Shown: positions 1 to 6,531, numbered from the stretch's first letter. The stretch: DNA of 8,509 bases from Chloroflexia bacterium (GCA_013698285.1 JACCVE010000405.1:1-8509); one strand, 5' to 3'. Numbers and translations: made by a program. Notes: a model not told the origin generated them from the letters alone.

Positions 1-1
1 G

Positions 2-514
2 ATCGACCCGAGCCGGGTGATCTTCGAGGTCGTCGAGACTGACCACGTGGACGATCCGGATCGCCTGGTCGATATCCTGGCCCACTATCGCCAGGCCGGT
101 TTCCGGGTCGCCCTCGACGATGTCGGCGCCGGATTCAGCTCGCTCAATCTCCTGGTGCGGTTACGACCTGACATCATCAAGCTGGACAAGGCGCTGATCC
201 GTGGCGTCGACCGCGATCCCTTCCGGGCTGCGATCGCCGCGAAGCTCCTCGAGGCGGCCAGGGAACTCGGCGTCCGCACTGTCGCCGAGGGGGTCGAAAC
301 GATGGGCGAGTTGGAATGGCTCCGCGCCTGGGGCGGTGACCTGGTCCAGGGCTACCTGATCGCTCGTCCGGCACATCCGGCACCCAGGCCCACCCCCCCT
401 GCCCTCGCGTCCCCGCCGTACCCGTCGGACCCGACGCCACGCGCCGGTCTGAACGCACCGAGGAGCCCGGGCGAGGCTCGAGCCTTCGGTTTCCGGCCAC
501 CCGGACCCGGCTGA
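2..514 (+). CDS. EAL-domain cyclic-di-GMP phosphodiesterase, C-terminal part (5' end outside window)
   Basis: EAL domains hydrolyse the second messenger cyclic di-GMP to pGpG in the cytoplasm. The frame is open at the left edge, so this is the end of a longer protein; a GTG at base 17 is an internal Val rather than a convincing start. Counting from that codon, the visible family motifs are the FEVVE metal-binding segment (E4), DDVGAG (D34-D35, loop 6, usually DDFGTG), IKLD with Lys55, AEGVE with Glu91, and VQGY with Gln111. The EAL signature itself and the Asn ligand must lie upstream. All late catalytic residues are kept, so activity is plausible, although loop 6 differs from consensus (F to V, T to A). 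After about residue 120 the usual last helix is replaced by a Pro-rich tail of about 45 residues. A GGDEF, PAS or GAF domain may lie upstream, but this cannot be seen. Confidence 0.9.
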   Translation: MDPSRVIFEVVETDHVDDPDRLVDILAHYRQAGFRVALDDVGAGFSSLNLLVRLRPDIIKLDKALIRGVDRDPFRAAIAAKLLEAARELGVRTVAEGVETMGELEWLRAWGGDLVQGYLIARPAHPAPRPTPPALASPPYPSDPTPRAGLNAPRSPGEARAFGFRPPGPG

Positions 515-533
515 TCGGTCCGTTACCCGATCA
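512..533 (+). terminator. Hairpin over the EAL stop codon, possible terminator
   Basis: A perfect 7-bp inverted repeat, TGATCGG (512-518) and CCGATCA (527-533), encloses an 8-base loop. Its left arm contains the TGA stop codon of the EAL gene. No T-tract follows, so it is not a canonical intrinsic terminator. It could be a U-less terminator, an mRNA 3'-end stabilising hairpin or a protein-binding dyad. Confidence 0.35.
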
Positions 534-625
534 TGACCGAACTCGCCGCTGGCATCCGCCTCCCACGGACCACCCCGTCCCGATCTGGCCATCTCGGCCC
601 GGGTCGACCGCCGCCGCACGACGCC

Positions 626-647
626 CGGATGACCCCGGGATCATCCG
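626..647. promoter_or_regulatory. 22-bp near-perfect palindrome, candidate operator
   Basis: Arms CGGATGA (626-632) and TCATCCG (641-647) are exact reverse complements. The centre holds the palindrome CCCGGG (634-639), and only the pair at 633/640 is mismatched, so 10 of 11 pairs are symmetric. It lies 204 bases upstream of the kinase start. No T-run follows, which favours a protein-binding dyad over a terminator. Which regulator would bind is unknown. Confidence 0.4.
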
Positions 648-730
648 ACAGTCCTATGTCGCCGGTCGCCAGCGGCCGTCCCGCGTGCGACCATACCCCC
701 TGTCAGTGTGCGTCGTGGTGGGGCCGGGCG

Positions 731-744
731 GCCGGACATCCGGC
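731..744. repeat. Short inverted repeat GCCGGA-CA-TCCGGC
   Basis: Two 6-base arms, exact reverse complements, are separated by two bases. The spacing suits a small operator better than an RNA hairpin. In such GC-rich sequence a chance origin is quite possible. Confidence 0.25.
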
Positions 745-746
745 GC

Positions 747-783
747 GGTGCCGGCGCGCGGTGCCAGTGCCGGTGCCGGTGTG
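747..783. repeat. GGTGCC hexanucleotide tandem repeat
   Basis: Units GGTGCC, AGTGCC, GGTGCC and GGTGTG run head to tail from 760 to 783, and a further GGTGCC copy sits at 747-752. The array ends 67 bases before the kinase start. It looks like a short slippage-prone tract in the leader or promoter; no function is evident. Confidence 0.5.
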
Positions 784-840
784 AGGAACAGGATCGGGCA
801 ATCCGTTTCTGCCGTCGCCACCACCGCGAGACGGGGACCT

Positions 841-846
841 GGGGAG
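841..846 (+). promoter_or_regulatory. Ribosome binding site of the sensor kinase
   Basis: GGGGAG precedes ATG 851 with a 4-base spacer, slightly short but workable. It is the only Shine-Dalgarno-like sequence near the N-terminus of the kinase. It supports ATG 851, which is directly followed by a positively charged N-terminus and a membrane helix. Confidence 0.55.
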
Positions 847-850
847 CGAC

Positions 851-1318
851 ATGGCAGGGATTCCGCTCCAGCACGTCTCGCCGCGGACCAGGCTCATCGT
901 GGCCTTCTCCGTCGTGCTCGTGCTCCTCGTCGGCTTGGGCCTCCTCGTATCCCGGGCCTCCGCCGAGAAGGACGACGACGCCCGGCGCGTCGAACGCGCC
1001 CGGACGACGATCGCCCTGGCGAACGACGCGTACCTCGCACTGGTCAACATGCAGACGGGCTACCGGGGCTACCTGCTGACCGGCGATCCCTCCTACCTGG
1101 ACCCCCTCGCCGCCGGCCAGGTGACCTTCACGTCATCGCTGGCCTCCCTCGCGGCCACCCCGGGCAGAGTTCCTCCCGACCAGGCGGAGCGCTGGCGGGA
1201 GATCGAGGCCCGCACGGCGTCCTGGCAGCGCGACGTCGTCGTGCCTGGCCTGGCGCTCCGGGCCGATGTATCCGCTGGCCGGGCCACCCTAGACGACATC
1301 CTACGGTTCGCCATCTAG
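851..1318 (+). CDS. N-terminal fragment of the sensor kinase: TM1 and first part of CHASE3
   Basis: This is the 155-residue product if translation ends at the amber codon. It has a basic N-terminus, one hydrophobic helix (about residues 14-34), then an extracytoplasmic helical stretch. The stretch includes MQTGYRGYLLTGDPSYL (residues 67-83), the hallmark of CHASE3 domains, which sense unknown small ligands outside the membrane. The domain is cut after GRATLDDILRFAI, before its final helix and TM2. Alone it would be a membrane-anchored partial sensor unable to signal. The start is chosen from the GGGGAG ribosome binding site at 841-846. It is best viewed as the 5' exon-like half of the 851-4276 gene and not as an independent gene. 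Confidence 0.8.
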   Translation: MAGIPLQHVSPRTRLIVAFSVVLVLLVGLGLLVSRASAEKDDDARRVERARTTIALANDAYLALVNMQTGYRGYLLTGDPSYLDPLAAGQVTFTSSLASLAATPGRVPPDQAERWREIEARTASWQRDVVVPGLALRADVSAGRATLDDILRFAI

Positions 1319-1429
1319 CATGGCGGTAAAACCCTCGTCGATTCCATCCGGCAACTCTTCGACGAGGTCCTCGCCCAGGAGAACGCCCGTCTCGAGCTCC
1401 TCGCCGCGGATGTCCGCGCGGCGGATGCC

Positions 1430-4276
1430 ATGCTGGGCCGGAACCTCTTCATCGGCACCGCGATCGCCGCCATCGCCACCCTCGCGATCGGCGCCGGCCT
1501 CGCGTTGGACACCAGCCGCACGGTCGGGCGACTGATGCGCACCCTGCACACCCTCCCGCCCGTGGAGCCGGGCGTCGCGTCCGCTGGGTCGGCTGGTGCG
1601 CTTGGCTCCGGGTCACCCGGTGGCTTGGCCCCCGACACCGGCCGGGGCAACGAGTTCGACCGGGTGACCAGTGCGATCGACGCGCTGGCCACGAACCTGA
1701 TCACCACCACCTCGTCGCTCGATGTGGCCCTGGGCGACGCCCGCCGCGACCAAGCCTGGATGCGGGCGGTCCTCGACGGCATCACCGAGGGCATCTTCAC
1801 GTTCGACTCGCTCGGCTACGTCCACTCCTTCTCGCGCCAGGCCGAGGCGATCTTCGGCCGGTCCGCCGCCGCGACCGTCGACTGTCACGTCGACGACCTG
1901 CTGACGACCGCGGACGGCACCGAGCGGAGCTGGCTGGGAGACGAGGCCAGGCTCGGCGAACGGCGCGAGATGCTGGCTCGCCGTCCCAATGGCTCGATGC
2001 TCCCCGTCGAGATCGCGGTCGGCCAGGTGCCGCGTGACCGGCTCCCCCTCTACATCGTCGCGGTCCGGGACATCTCCGACCGGAAACGGACCCAACGGGA
2101 GGCGGACCTGCTCGAACAGGTGCGCCGGGTCTACGCCCACGAGCTCGATGTGTCCGAGGTCGTCCGGCACGTGGTCGAGGCGATCGCGACCGCGTTCGAC
2201 TATCCCAACGTGCGTGTCTACGTCCGGGATGGCCGGTCCCTCCACCTGGCCCGAGCGGTCGACGACCGGACCGTGGAGGATCGGATCGCCGTCGGAGATG
2301 GCCCGATCGGGCGCAGCGTCGTGACGGACAGCAGCGTCCTCGTCTCCGCCCGGGACGACTCCCCGCCCCGGTCGGACTTCGCGCCCGGCGCCGGGGCACA
2401 GGACACTGGCGCCGGGACCGACGACGACTCCACCCATCACGGGGAAGACGCCCCCTCCCTCGCCGGTCACGACCGGGCCAACCCGTCCGCCGAACCGTCC
2501 GCTGACCCTTCCCTCACCGACGCCACCGACGCCACCGGGGACGAACCATCGTCGCTGGTCGCCGTGCCGTTGCGCGACGCGGACCGGGTCATCGGGGTCC
2601 TGGTCGTGGACCGGCCCGGGTGGGGCTCGCTCGATGCCACCGACGTGACCCTGGTCGAGAGCCTCGCCGCCCACCTCGAGATCGCGATGGGCCGGGCGCG
2701 CCTCCATACTGAGGTCCGGGAGAGTGAGACCCGCTTCGCCGCGTTCATGGGCAACAGCCCGACCCTGGCCTGGATGAAGGACGAGGGCCTTCGCTACGTC
2801 TACGTCAACGACCGGTTCGCCAAGCTCATCGTCCAGACCCAGACCGACGTGGTCGGCCGCGATGACTTCGAGCTCTGGCCCGCCGAGACGGCGGCCCTGC
2901 TCCAGGCCAACGACCGCACCGTCCTCCGGGCCGACCGCCCCCTGGAGACCCACGAGGAATTGCCCACCTTCGGCGATCCGAAGACCTACCTGACCTTCCG
3001 CTTCCCGTTCCTCGACGGCGACGGCCGCCGGTTCGTCGGTGGCGTCGCGGTCGATGTCTCCGAGCACCGCGAGGCGGAGATTGAACTGGAGCAGCAATAC
3101 CGGGAAGCGGAACACGCCCGCAGCGAGACCAACGCGATCCTCGACGCGACCAGCGAGGCGATCCTGCTCGTTTCCCCGGACGGTCACGTCGTGACCGTGA
3201 ACCGGCGGTTCGGCGAACTACTGGGCCTGGAACCCTCCGCCACCATCGGCCGCGACATCGCCTCGTTGCAACCCACCTTCGACCGAATCTTCCTCGACGG
3301 GGCCAAGATTCGCGACCTCCTGATCCGGGTCCACGCCGAGGGCGACCCCCGGGCCAAGCACGTCTTCACCCAGCAGTGGCCGGAGCACCGCGAGCTCGAG
3401 CTCTACTCGACCATGGTCCGGGGTGTCGGTGGCGATCTCCTCGGCCGCCTGACGGTGTTCCGCGACGTGACGCGGGAGCGGGCGGTGGACCGGATGAAGA
3501 CGGAGTTCGTGGCCCTCGTCAGCCACGAGCTGCGGACTCCGCTGACCAGCATCAAGGGCTATGTGGACCTGTTGCTCGATGGTGACGTCGGCGAGGTCGG
3601 CGACCAGCAACGAGAGTTCCTCGAAGTCGTCAGCAACAATGTCGAACGCCAGGCGGCGCTGATCAACGACCTCCTCGACATCTCGACCATGGAGGCGGGC
3701 AAGATCATCCTCAACCAGGCCGCGGTCGACCTCACCCACGCGATCCAGAGTGTCTGCTGGGCCATGGCTCCCCAGATCGACCGGAAGGGCCAGCGGCTGA
3801 TGCTCGACGTCCCGGCCGACTTGCCAGAGGCCTGGGGCGACCGGGCCCGGATCACCCAGATCCTCACGAATCTGATTTCCAACGCCCACAAGTACACCCC
3901 GAAGGGAGGGCTGATCCAGATCGCGGCCGAGCGGCAGGACGAGTTGGTCCGCGTCGATGTCCGGGACTCCGGGATCGGCATGACGCCGGACGAACAGGCC
4001 CAACTCTTCAACAAGTTCTTCCGGGCCAAGAACCGCACCACCGATGAGGTCGGCGGTACGGGCCTCGGCTTGGTCATCACCCGCGCCCTGGTGGACATGC
4101 AGGGCGGGTCGATGGAGGTCGTCAGCGCCCCGGGCAAGGGGTCGGTGTTCAGCTTCACCCTGCCGATGGTCACCGCCGACGGTGTCCCGTCGATCTCCGC
4201 CGAGGACGCCGCCACCGCGCTATCCCGCCGCTTGTCCACCGGGACCGGGCGGCTCGCCCCGACCGGACAGCGATAG
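1430..4276 (+). CDS. Large PAS/GAF sensor histidine kinase, C-terminal fragment with complete kinase core
   Basis: Two-component sensor kinase that autophosphorylates on His and passes phosphate to a response regulator not seen here. Counted from ATG 1430: TM2 5-26; HAMP-like linker 27-100 with a Gly/Ser/Ala-rich expansion (42-73); PAS1 106-220; GAF about 228-425 with an acidic low-complexity insert (309-374); PAS2 431-550; PAS3 565-682; HisKA 686-756 with SHELRTPL and phospho-acceptor His699; HATPase_c about 800-915 with N box N814/N818, G1 box DSGIG (846-850) and G2 box GGTGLGL (875-881). Glu700 and Thr703 form the ExxT pattern of kinases that also have phosphatase activity. All catalytic boxes are intact, so the core could work. 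ATG 1430 is simply the first ATG after the amber codon and has no good ribosome binding site. It begins just before TM2, so a product from here would lack CHASE3 and TM1. The precise signal is unknown. Confidence 0.85.
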   Translation: MLGRNLFIGTAIAAIATLAIGAGLALDTSRTVGRLMRTLHTLPPVEPGVASAGSAGALGSGSPGGLAPDTGRGNEFDRVTSAIDALATNLITTTSSLDVALGDARRDQAWMRAVLDGITEGIFTFDSLGYVHSFSRQAEAIFGRSAAATVDCHVDDLLTTADGTERSWLGDEARLGERREMLARRPNGSMLPVEIAVGQVPRDRLPLYIVAVRDISDRKRTQREADLLEQVRRVYAHELDVSEVVRHVVEAIATAFDYPNVRVYVRDGRSLHLARAVDDRTVEDRIAVGDGPIGRSVVTDSSVLVSARDDSPPRSDFAPGAGAQDTGAGTDDDSTHHGEDAPSLAGHDRANPSAEPSADPSLTDATDATGDEPSSLVAVPLRDADRVIGVLVVDRPGWGSLDATDVTLVESLAAHLEIAMGRARLHTEVRESETRFAAFMGNSPTLAWMKDEGLRYVYVNDRFAKLIVQTQTDVVGRDDFELWPAETAALLQANDRTVLRADRPLETHEELPTFGDPKTYLTFRFPFLDGDGRRFVGGVAVDVSEHREAEIELEQQYREAEHARSETNAILDATSEAILLVSPDGHVVTVNRRFGELLGLEPSATIGRDIASLQPTFDRIFLDGAKIRDLLIRVHAEGDPRAKHVFTQQWPEHRELELYSTMVRGVGGDLLGRLTVFRDVTRERAVDRMKTEFVALVSHELRTPLTSIKGYVDLLLDGDVGEVGDQQREFLEVVSNNVERQAALINDLLDISTMEAGKIILNQAAVDLTHAIQSVCWAMAPQIDRKGQRLMLDVPADLPEAWGDRARITQILTNLISNAHKYTPKGGLIQIAAERQDELVRVDVRDSGIGMTPDEQAQLFNKFFRAKNRTTDEVGGTGLGLVITRALVDMQGGSMEVVSAPGKGSVFSFTLPMVTADGVPSISAEDAATALSRRLSTGTGRLAPTGQR

Positions 4277-4354
4277 GGGCGGACCCAGTGACAGGGCTCC
4301 CAAACGAAAGTAATGCTTGGCCTCCCGCCGGCACCACCTCCCGATCCAAACGGG

Positions 4355-6286
4355 TTACCCCATCACGGCGTCGCCGGGGATGCTCACCCCGTCTCCCTCG
4401 CCGGTGTCGGCCCGCGTCTTCTCGCGGTCGGCGGCCAACACGGCCGCCGGGATAGCGATCGGCGGCGCGTTGAGGATCGCCCGGATCACCTCCGGGTCGA
4501 ACTTCGGCTCGCGGTCCTCGGTCAGCAGCCCGTTCGTCTCTTGCTCGGTATCGGTCAACTGCGTGTAGCAGAACCCCGCGATCGCCGGCGAGGCCAGCAG
4601 CGCGCGGACCAGGGCCGCGAAGTGGTCCAGGTACTCCTCCGGCGTGCGGGCGGTGCCATAGCCGTACCATTTCTCGTCGGTCGCCGGGGCGTAACTGATC
4701 CCGCCGAACTCGGTCACCATCACCGGCGTGTCACCCCGCGCGATGTCGCGGAGCAGGATCCGGCGCGCCGACGGCTGGATCTGGTCCAGGGTGTTGGCGA
4801 TCGCCTCGGCGGTCCCATACCGGGCCGTCAGCACCTCCGGGTCGAAGGTGTAATCGTGGACGCCGAAGAGGTCGCCCACCGGGGTTTCCCACCCATCGTT
4901 CGAGATGACCGGGCGCGTCGGGTCGAGCGCCTTGATCAGGTAATAGAGCGCCTGGACCGCCGCCCGCTGGGTCTCGTCCGTGCCCACGTTGGGGACGCCC
5001 CAACTCTCGTTGTAGGGCACCCAGGCCACGATGCACGGGTGGCTGGCGTCCCGGCGCACGATGTCCAGCCATTCCCGGGTGTAGCGTCCCAACCCCTCGT
5101 CTGAATAGACGTAGGCACTCGCCATCTCGCCCCAGACGATCAAGCCGAGCCGATCACAGAGGGACAGGAATCGTGGGTCCTCCACCTTTTGGTGAATGCG
5201 GATCCCATTGAAACCGAGCGCCTTCGTCAGCTCGATCTCCCGGCGCATCGCCGCCTCGTCCGGCGCTGTTAGGTGTGATTCCGGCCAGTACCCCTGCTCC
5301 AGCGCCAGGCGGAGATAATAGGGTCGATCGTTGAGCTGGAACCAGCGGTCGGCGACCCCGACCGAACGCAGCCCGGCATAGCTCCTGACGGTGTCCACGA
5401 CCTCGTCGCCGTCGAGCAGGGTCAGTTCGGCATCGAACAGGTTCGGGTGTTCCGGCGTCCAGAAATACGCGGTCCGGTCCATCACCGCGGCGCCCCGGTC
5501 CAGCCCGACCAAGCGCTCGGTCTCCTTCCCCGTGACGGCGTAGGTCTCGTCGGCGACGGCCTCACCCGCCAGGGTCAACCGGAGCCGGAGCCGCAACGGT
5601 CGCTCCGGCGTCCGGTTCAGCCGGACGCGGATGCCGAATCGGACCGCGACGGTGTCCGGCGTCCACAACACCTCGGTCAGGTGGGTCGGCGCGACGGTCT
5701 CCAACCAGACCGGCTGCCAGATACCCGTGGTCCGCTTGTACCAGATGGCATGACAGTCGGCCTGCCAATCCTGCTTGCCCCGGGGTTGGGTCAGGTCGAA
5801 CGGGTCGTCTTCCGCCCGCACGACGATGACCTGGTCCCGCTCACCCGCCAGCAGCGCGGCCGAGATGTCGGCCTGGAAGGGGGTATGGCCGCCCTCGTGG
5901 TCGGCGACGTGCTGGCCATTGACCCAGACGCGGGCCCGGTAGTCCACCGCTCCGAAGTGGAGGATCACCCGGCCAGCCCGGTCCCCGACGGCGAGGCGGA
6001 ACGTCCTCCGGTACCACACCACCGGGTGAAACCCGGGGTCGCCGATGCCGCTGGCGCGGGACTCGGGCGGGAATGGGACGGTGATCGTCCGGTCGAAGGG
6101 CTCCGTCCGGTCGTGCCAGCCCGCGTCCGACCCGGCGTCGGCATCGTCGTGGGCGAAACCCCAAGGCCCGGTCAGGTCGATCCAGCGGGACCGCGCGAAT
6201 TGGGGCCGGGGATGATCGAGCGGTCCCGCTGGCGATGCCCCGGTCCCGTCCCGCGCCCCGTTGGTCCCGATGGAACTCGACGGCAT
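4355..6286 (-). CDS. Glycoside hydrolase family 2 enzyme (beta-galactosidase/beta-glucuronidase type)
   Basis: A 643-residue retaining glycosidase with the GH2 architecture. It has an N-terminal jelly-roll sugar-binding domain (about 34-200, containing VWVNG and ending in TGIWQPVWLE), an Ig-like sandwich (about 203-310) and a TIM barrel (about 315-605). The expected acid/base is Glu427 in PYNESWG and the nucleophile Glu526 in VTEFGG, both present; GFNGIRIHQ (358-366) and LGLIVWGE (380-387) are further barrel motifs. It is shorter than E. coli LacZ because the large C-terminal domains are absent. There is no signal peptide or membrane segment, so it should act in the cytoplasm on imported oligosaccharides. 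The substrate cannot be read from sequence; beta-galactoside, beta-glucuronide or an arabinoside are all possible. The last 35 residues are a polar, probably disordered tail. Start ATG 6286 is supported by AGGGAG eight bases upstream. It is divergent to GH127 and convergent with the kinase. Confidence 0.9.
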   Translation of the reverse strand: MPSSSIGTNGARDGTGASPAGPLDHPRPQFARSRWIDLTGPWGFAHDDADAGSDAGWHDRTEPFDRTITVPFPPESRASGIGDPGFHPVVWYRRTFRLAVGDRAGRVILHFGAVDYRARVWVNGQHVADHEGGHTPFQADISAALLAGERDQVIVVRAEDDPFDLTQPRGKQDWQADCHAIWYKRTTGIWQPVWLETVAPTHLTEVLWTPDTVAVRFGIRVRLNRTPERPLRLRLRLTLAGEAVADETYAVTGKETERLVGLDRGAAVMDRTAYFWTPEHPNLFDAELTLLDGDEVVDTVRSYAGLRSVGVADRWFQLNDRPYYLRLALEQGYWPESHLTAPDEAAMRREIELTKALGFNGIRIHQKVEDPRFLSLCDRLGLIVWGEMASAYVYSDEGLGRYTREWLDIVRRDASHPCIVAWVPYNESWGVPNVGTDETQRAAVQALYYLIKALDPTRPVISNDGWETPVGDLFGVHDYTFDPEVLTARYGTAEAIANTLDQIQPSARRILLRDIARGDTPVMVTEFGGISYAPATDEKWYGYGTARTPEEYLDHFAALVRALLASPAIAGFCYTQLTDTEQETNGLLTEDREPKFDPEVIRAILNAPPIAIPAAVLAADREKTRADTGEGDGVSIPGDAVMG

Positions 6287-6294
6287 GGTGATGA

Positions 6295-6300
6295 CTCCCT
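6295..6300 (-). promoter_or_regulatory. Ribosome binding site of GH2 gene
   Basis: On the minus strand AGGGAG stands eight bases before ATG 6286, good strength and spacing. It fixes the GH2 start. Confidence 0.75.
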
Positions 6301-6311
6301 CTCGACGAGAT

Positions 6312-6326
6312 GCCGCCCACGGCGGC
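6312..6326. repeat. GC hairpin GCCGCC-CAC-GGCGGC in the GH2 leader
   Basis: A perfect 6-bp stem with a 3-base loop lies 26 bases upstream of the GH2 start. It is next to a second small dyad, TCTCG-A-CGAGA (6300-6310), which abuts and by one base overlaps the GH2 ribosome binding site. If transcribed it would form a stable stem in the GH2 5' leader. Chance is possible because the stem is all G and C. Confidence 0.3.
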
Positions 6327-6391
6327 GACCGGCCCGCCGCCCCGATGGGTCAGGGTTCCCCCCGCGACGGCGATGAACGTTGCGGCAGGAT

Positions 6392-6401
6392 ACGGTACCG
6401 T
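6392..6401. promoter_or_regulatory. Palindrome ACGGTACCGT, candidate operator
   Basis: A perfect 10-bp palindrome lies near the middle of the divergent GH2/GH127 region. The symmetry does not extend beyond 10 bp. Its position suits a repressor or activator site controlling both genes; the binding protein is unknown. Confidence 0.3.
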
Positions 6402-6526
6402 CCGGCCTCCCGCCCCCCACGGTCCCAGGCGCCAGCCCGCCCCGCCAGGTCCGGATGTCGCCGTGGTGGGCGATGATGTCCTCCCGGCTCGCCGTGGCCG
6501 TCGAGCCCGGCCCCGGGCCCTCGCGA

Positions 6527-6531
6527 TGGAG
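6527..6531 (+). promoter_or_regulatory. Ribosome binding site deciding the GH127 start
   Basis: TGGAG lies six bases upstream of ATG 6538. The in-frame ATGs at 6526 and 6532 lack comparable sites at proper distance, and the site overlaps them. This favours 6538 over the earlier in-frame starts, including 6310. Confidence 0.55.

Larger units (their letters stand above)
515..850. other. 336-base intergenic region upstream of the sensor kinase
   Basis: No ORF here has recognisable protein features; the open frames on both strands are Arg/Pro/Gly-rich and look like by-products of high GC. The region contains the dyads at 512-533 and 626-647, the inverted repeat at 731-744 and the GGTGCC repeat at 747-783. 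No convincing -35/-10 pair was found. It presumably carries the promoter of the kinase gene, since the upstream gene ends in a hairpin and the gap is long. Confidence 0.5.
851..4276 (+). pseudogene. Sensor histidine kinase gene interrupted by an in-frame amber codon (full extent)
   Basis: Bases 851-1315 and 1319-4273 are in the same frame and read as one 1141-codon protein if the TAG at 1316-1318 (codon 156) is read through. The combined order is TM1 (about 14-34), a periplasmic or extracellular CHASE3 domain (about 40-195), TM2 (about 198-219), a HAMP-like linker, PAS, GAF, PAS, PAS, HisKA and HATPase_c. Right after the TAG comes GGKTLVDSIRQLFDE, the kind of segment found in the last CHASE3 helices (GK-LMD-IR pattern), although no start codon lies there. 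The gene was therefore evidently one piece. The true stop at 4274-4276 is also TAG, which argues against general reassignment of this codon. The break may be a point mutation inactivating the sensor, a sequencing error, or leaky readthrough; the sequence alone does not decide. The rest of the frame is undamaged, so any inactivation would be recent. Confidence 0.75.

Noticed and set aside
17..19. GTG as the real start of the EAL gene
   Set aside because: The frame is open to the left edge with EAL-like residues (IDPSR) before it, and starting here would lose half the domain including the EAL motif.
654..700. Possible promoter -10 boxes (TATGTC, CATACC) before the kinase
   Set aside because: Matches are poor and no -35 box stands at the right distance.
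1316..1318. Reassigned amber codon (for example pyrrolysine) in the kinase
   Set aside because: The same gene terminates with TAG, no pyrrolysine genes are visible, and CHASE3 is not a known pyrrolysine protein. A mutation, error or low-level readthrough is simpler.
1613..3187. 524-codon open frame on the minus strand opposite the kinase
   Set aside because: It lies fully antisense to a kinase with recognisable PAS, GAF and linker motifs, its composition is Asp/Gly/Val/Arg-rich without any known motif, and long antisense frames are expected in GC-rich genes.
4277..4354. Bidirectional terminator between the convergent kinase and GH2 genes
   Set aside because: Only a 4-bp CCCG/CGGG pairing (about 4340-4354) is visible, with no T-tract on either strand; too weak to call.
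4313..5104. 263-codon open frame on the plus strand opposite the GH2 C-terminus
   Set aside because: Antisense shadow of the GH2 catalytic barrel (including the nucleophile region); no motif and no ribosome binding site.
5447..6376. 309-codon open frame on the plus strand opposite GH2
   Set aside because: Antisense to the well-supported GH2 sugar-binding domain, with Arg/Pro/Gly/Asp-rich composition and no recognisable domain.
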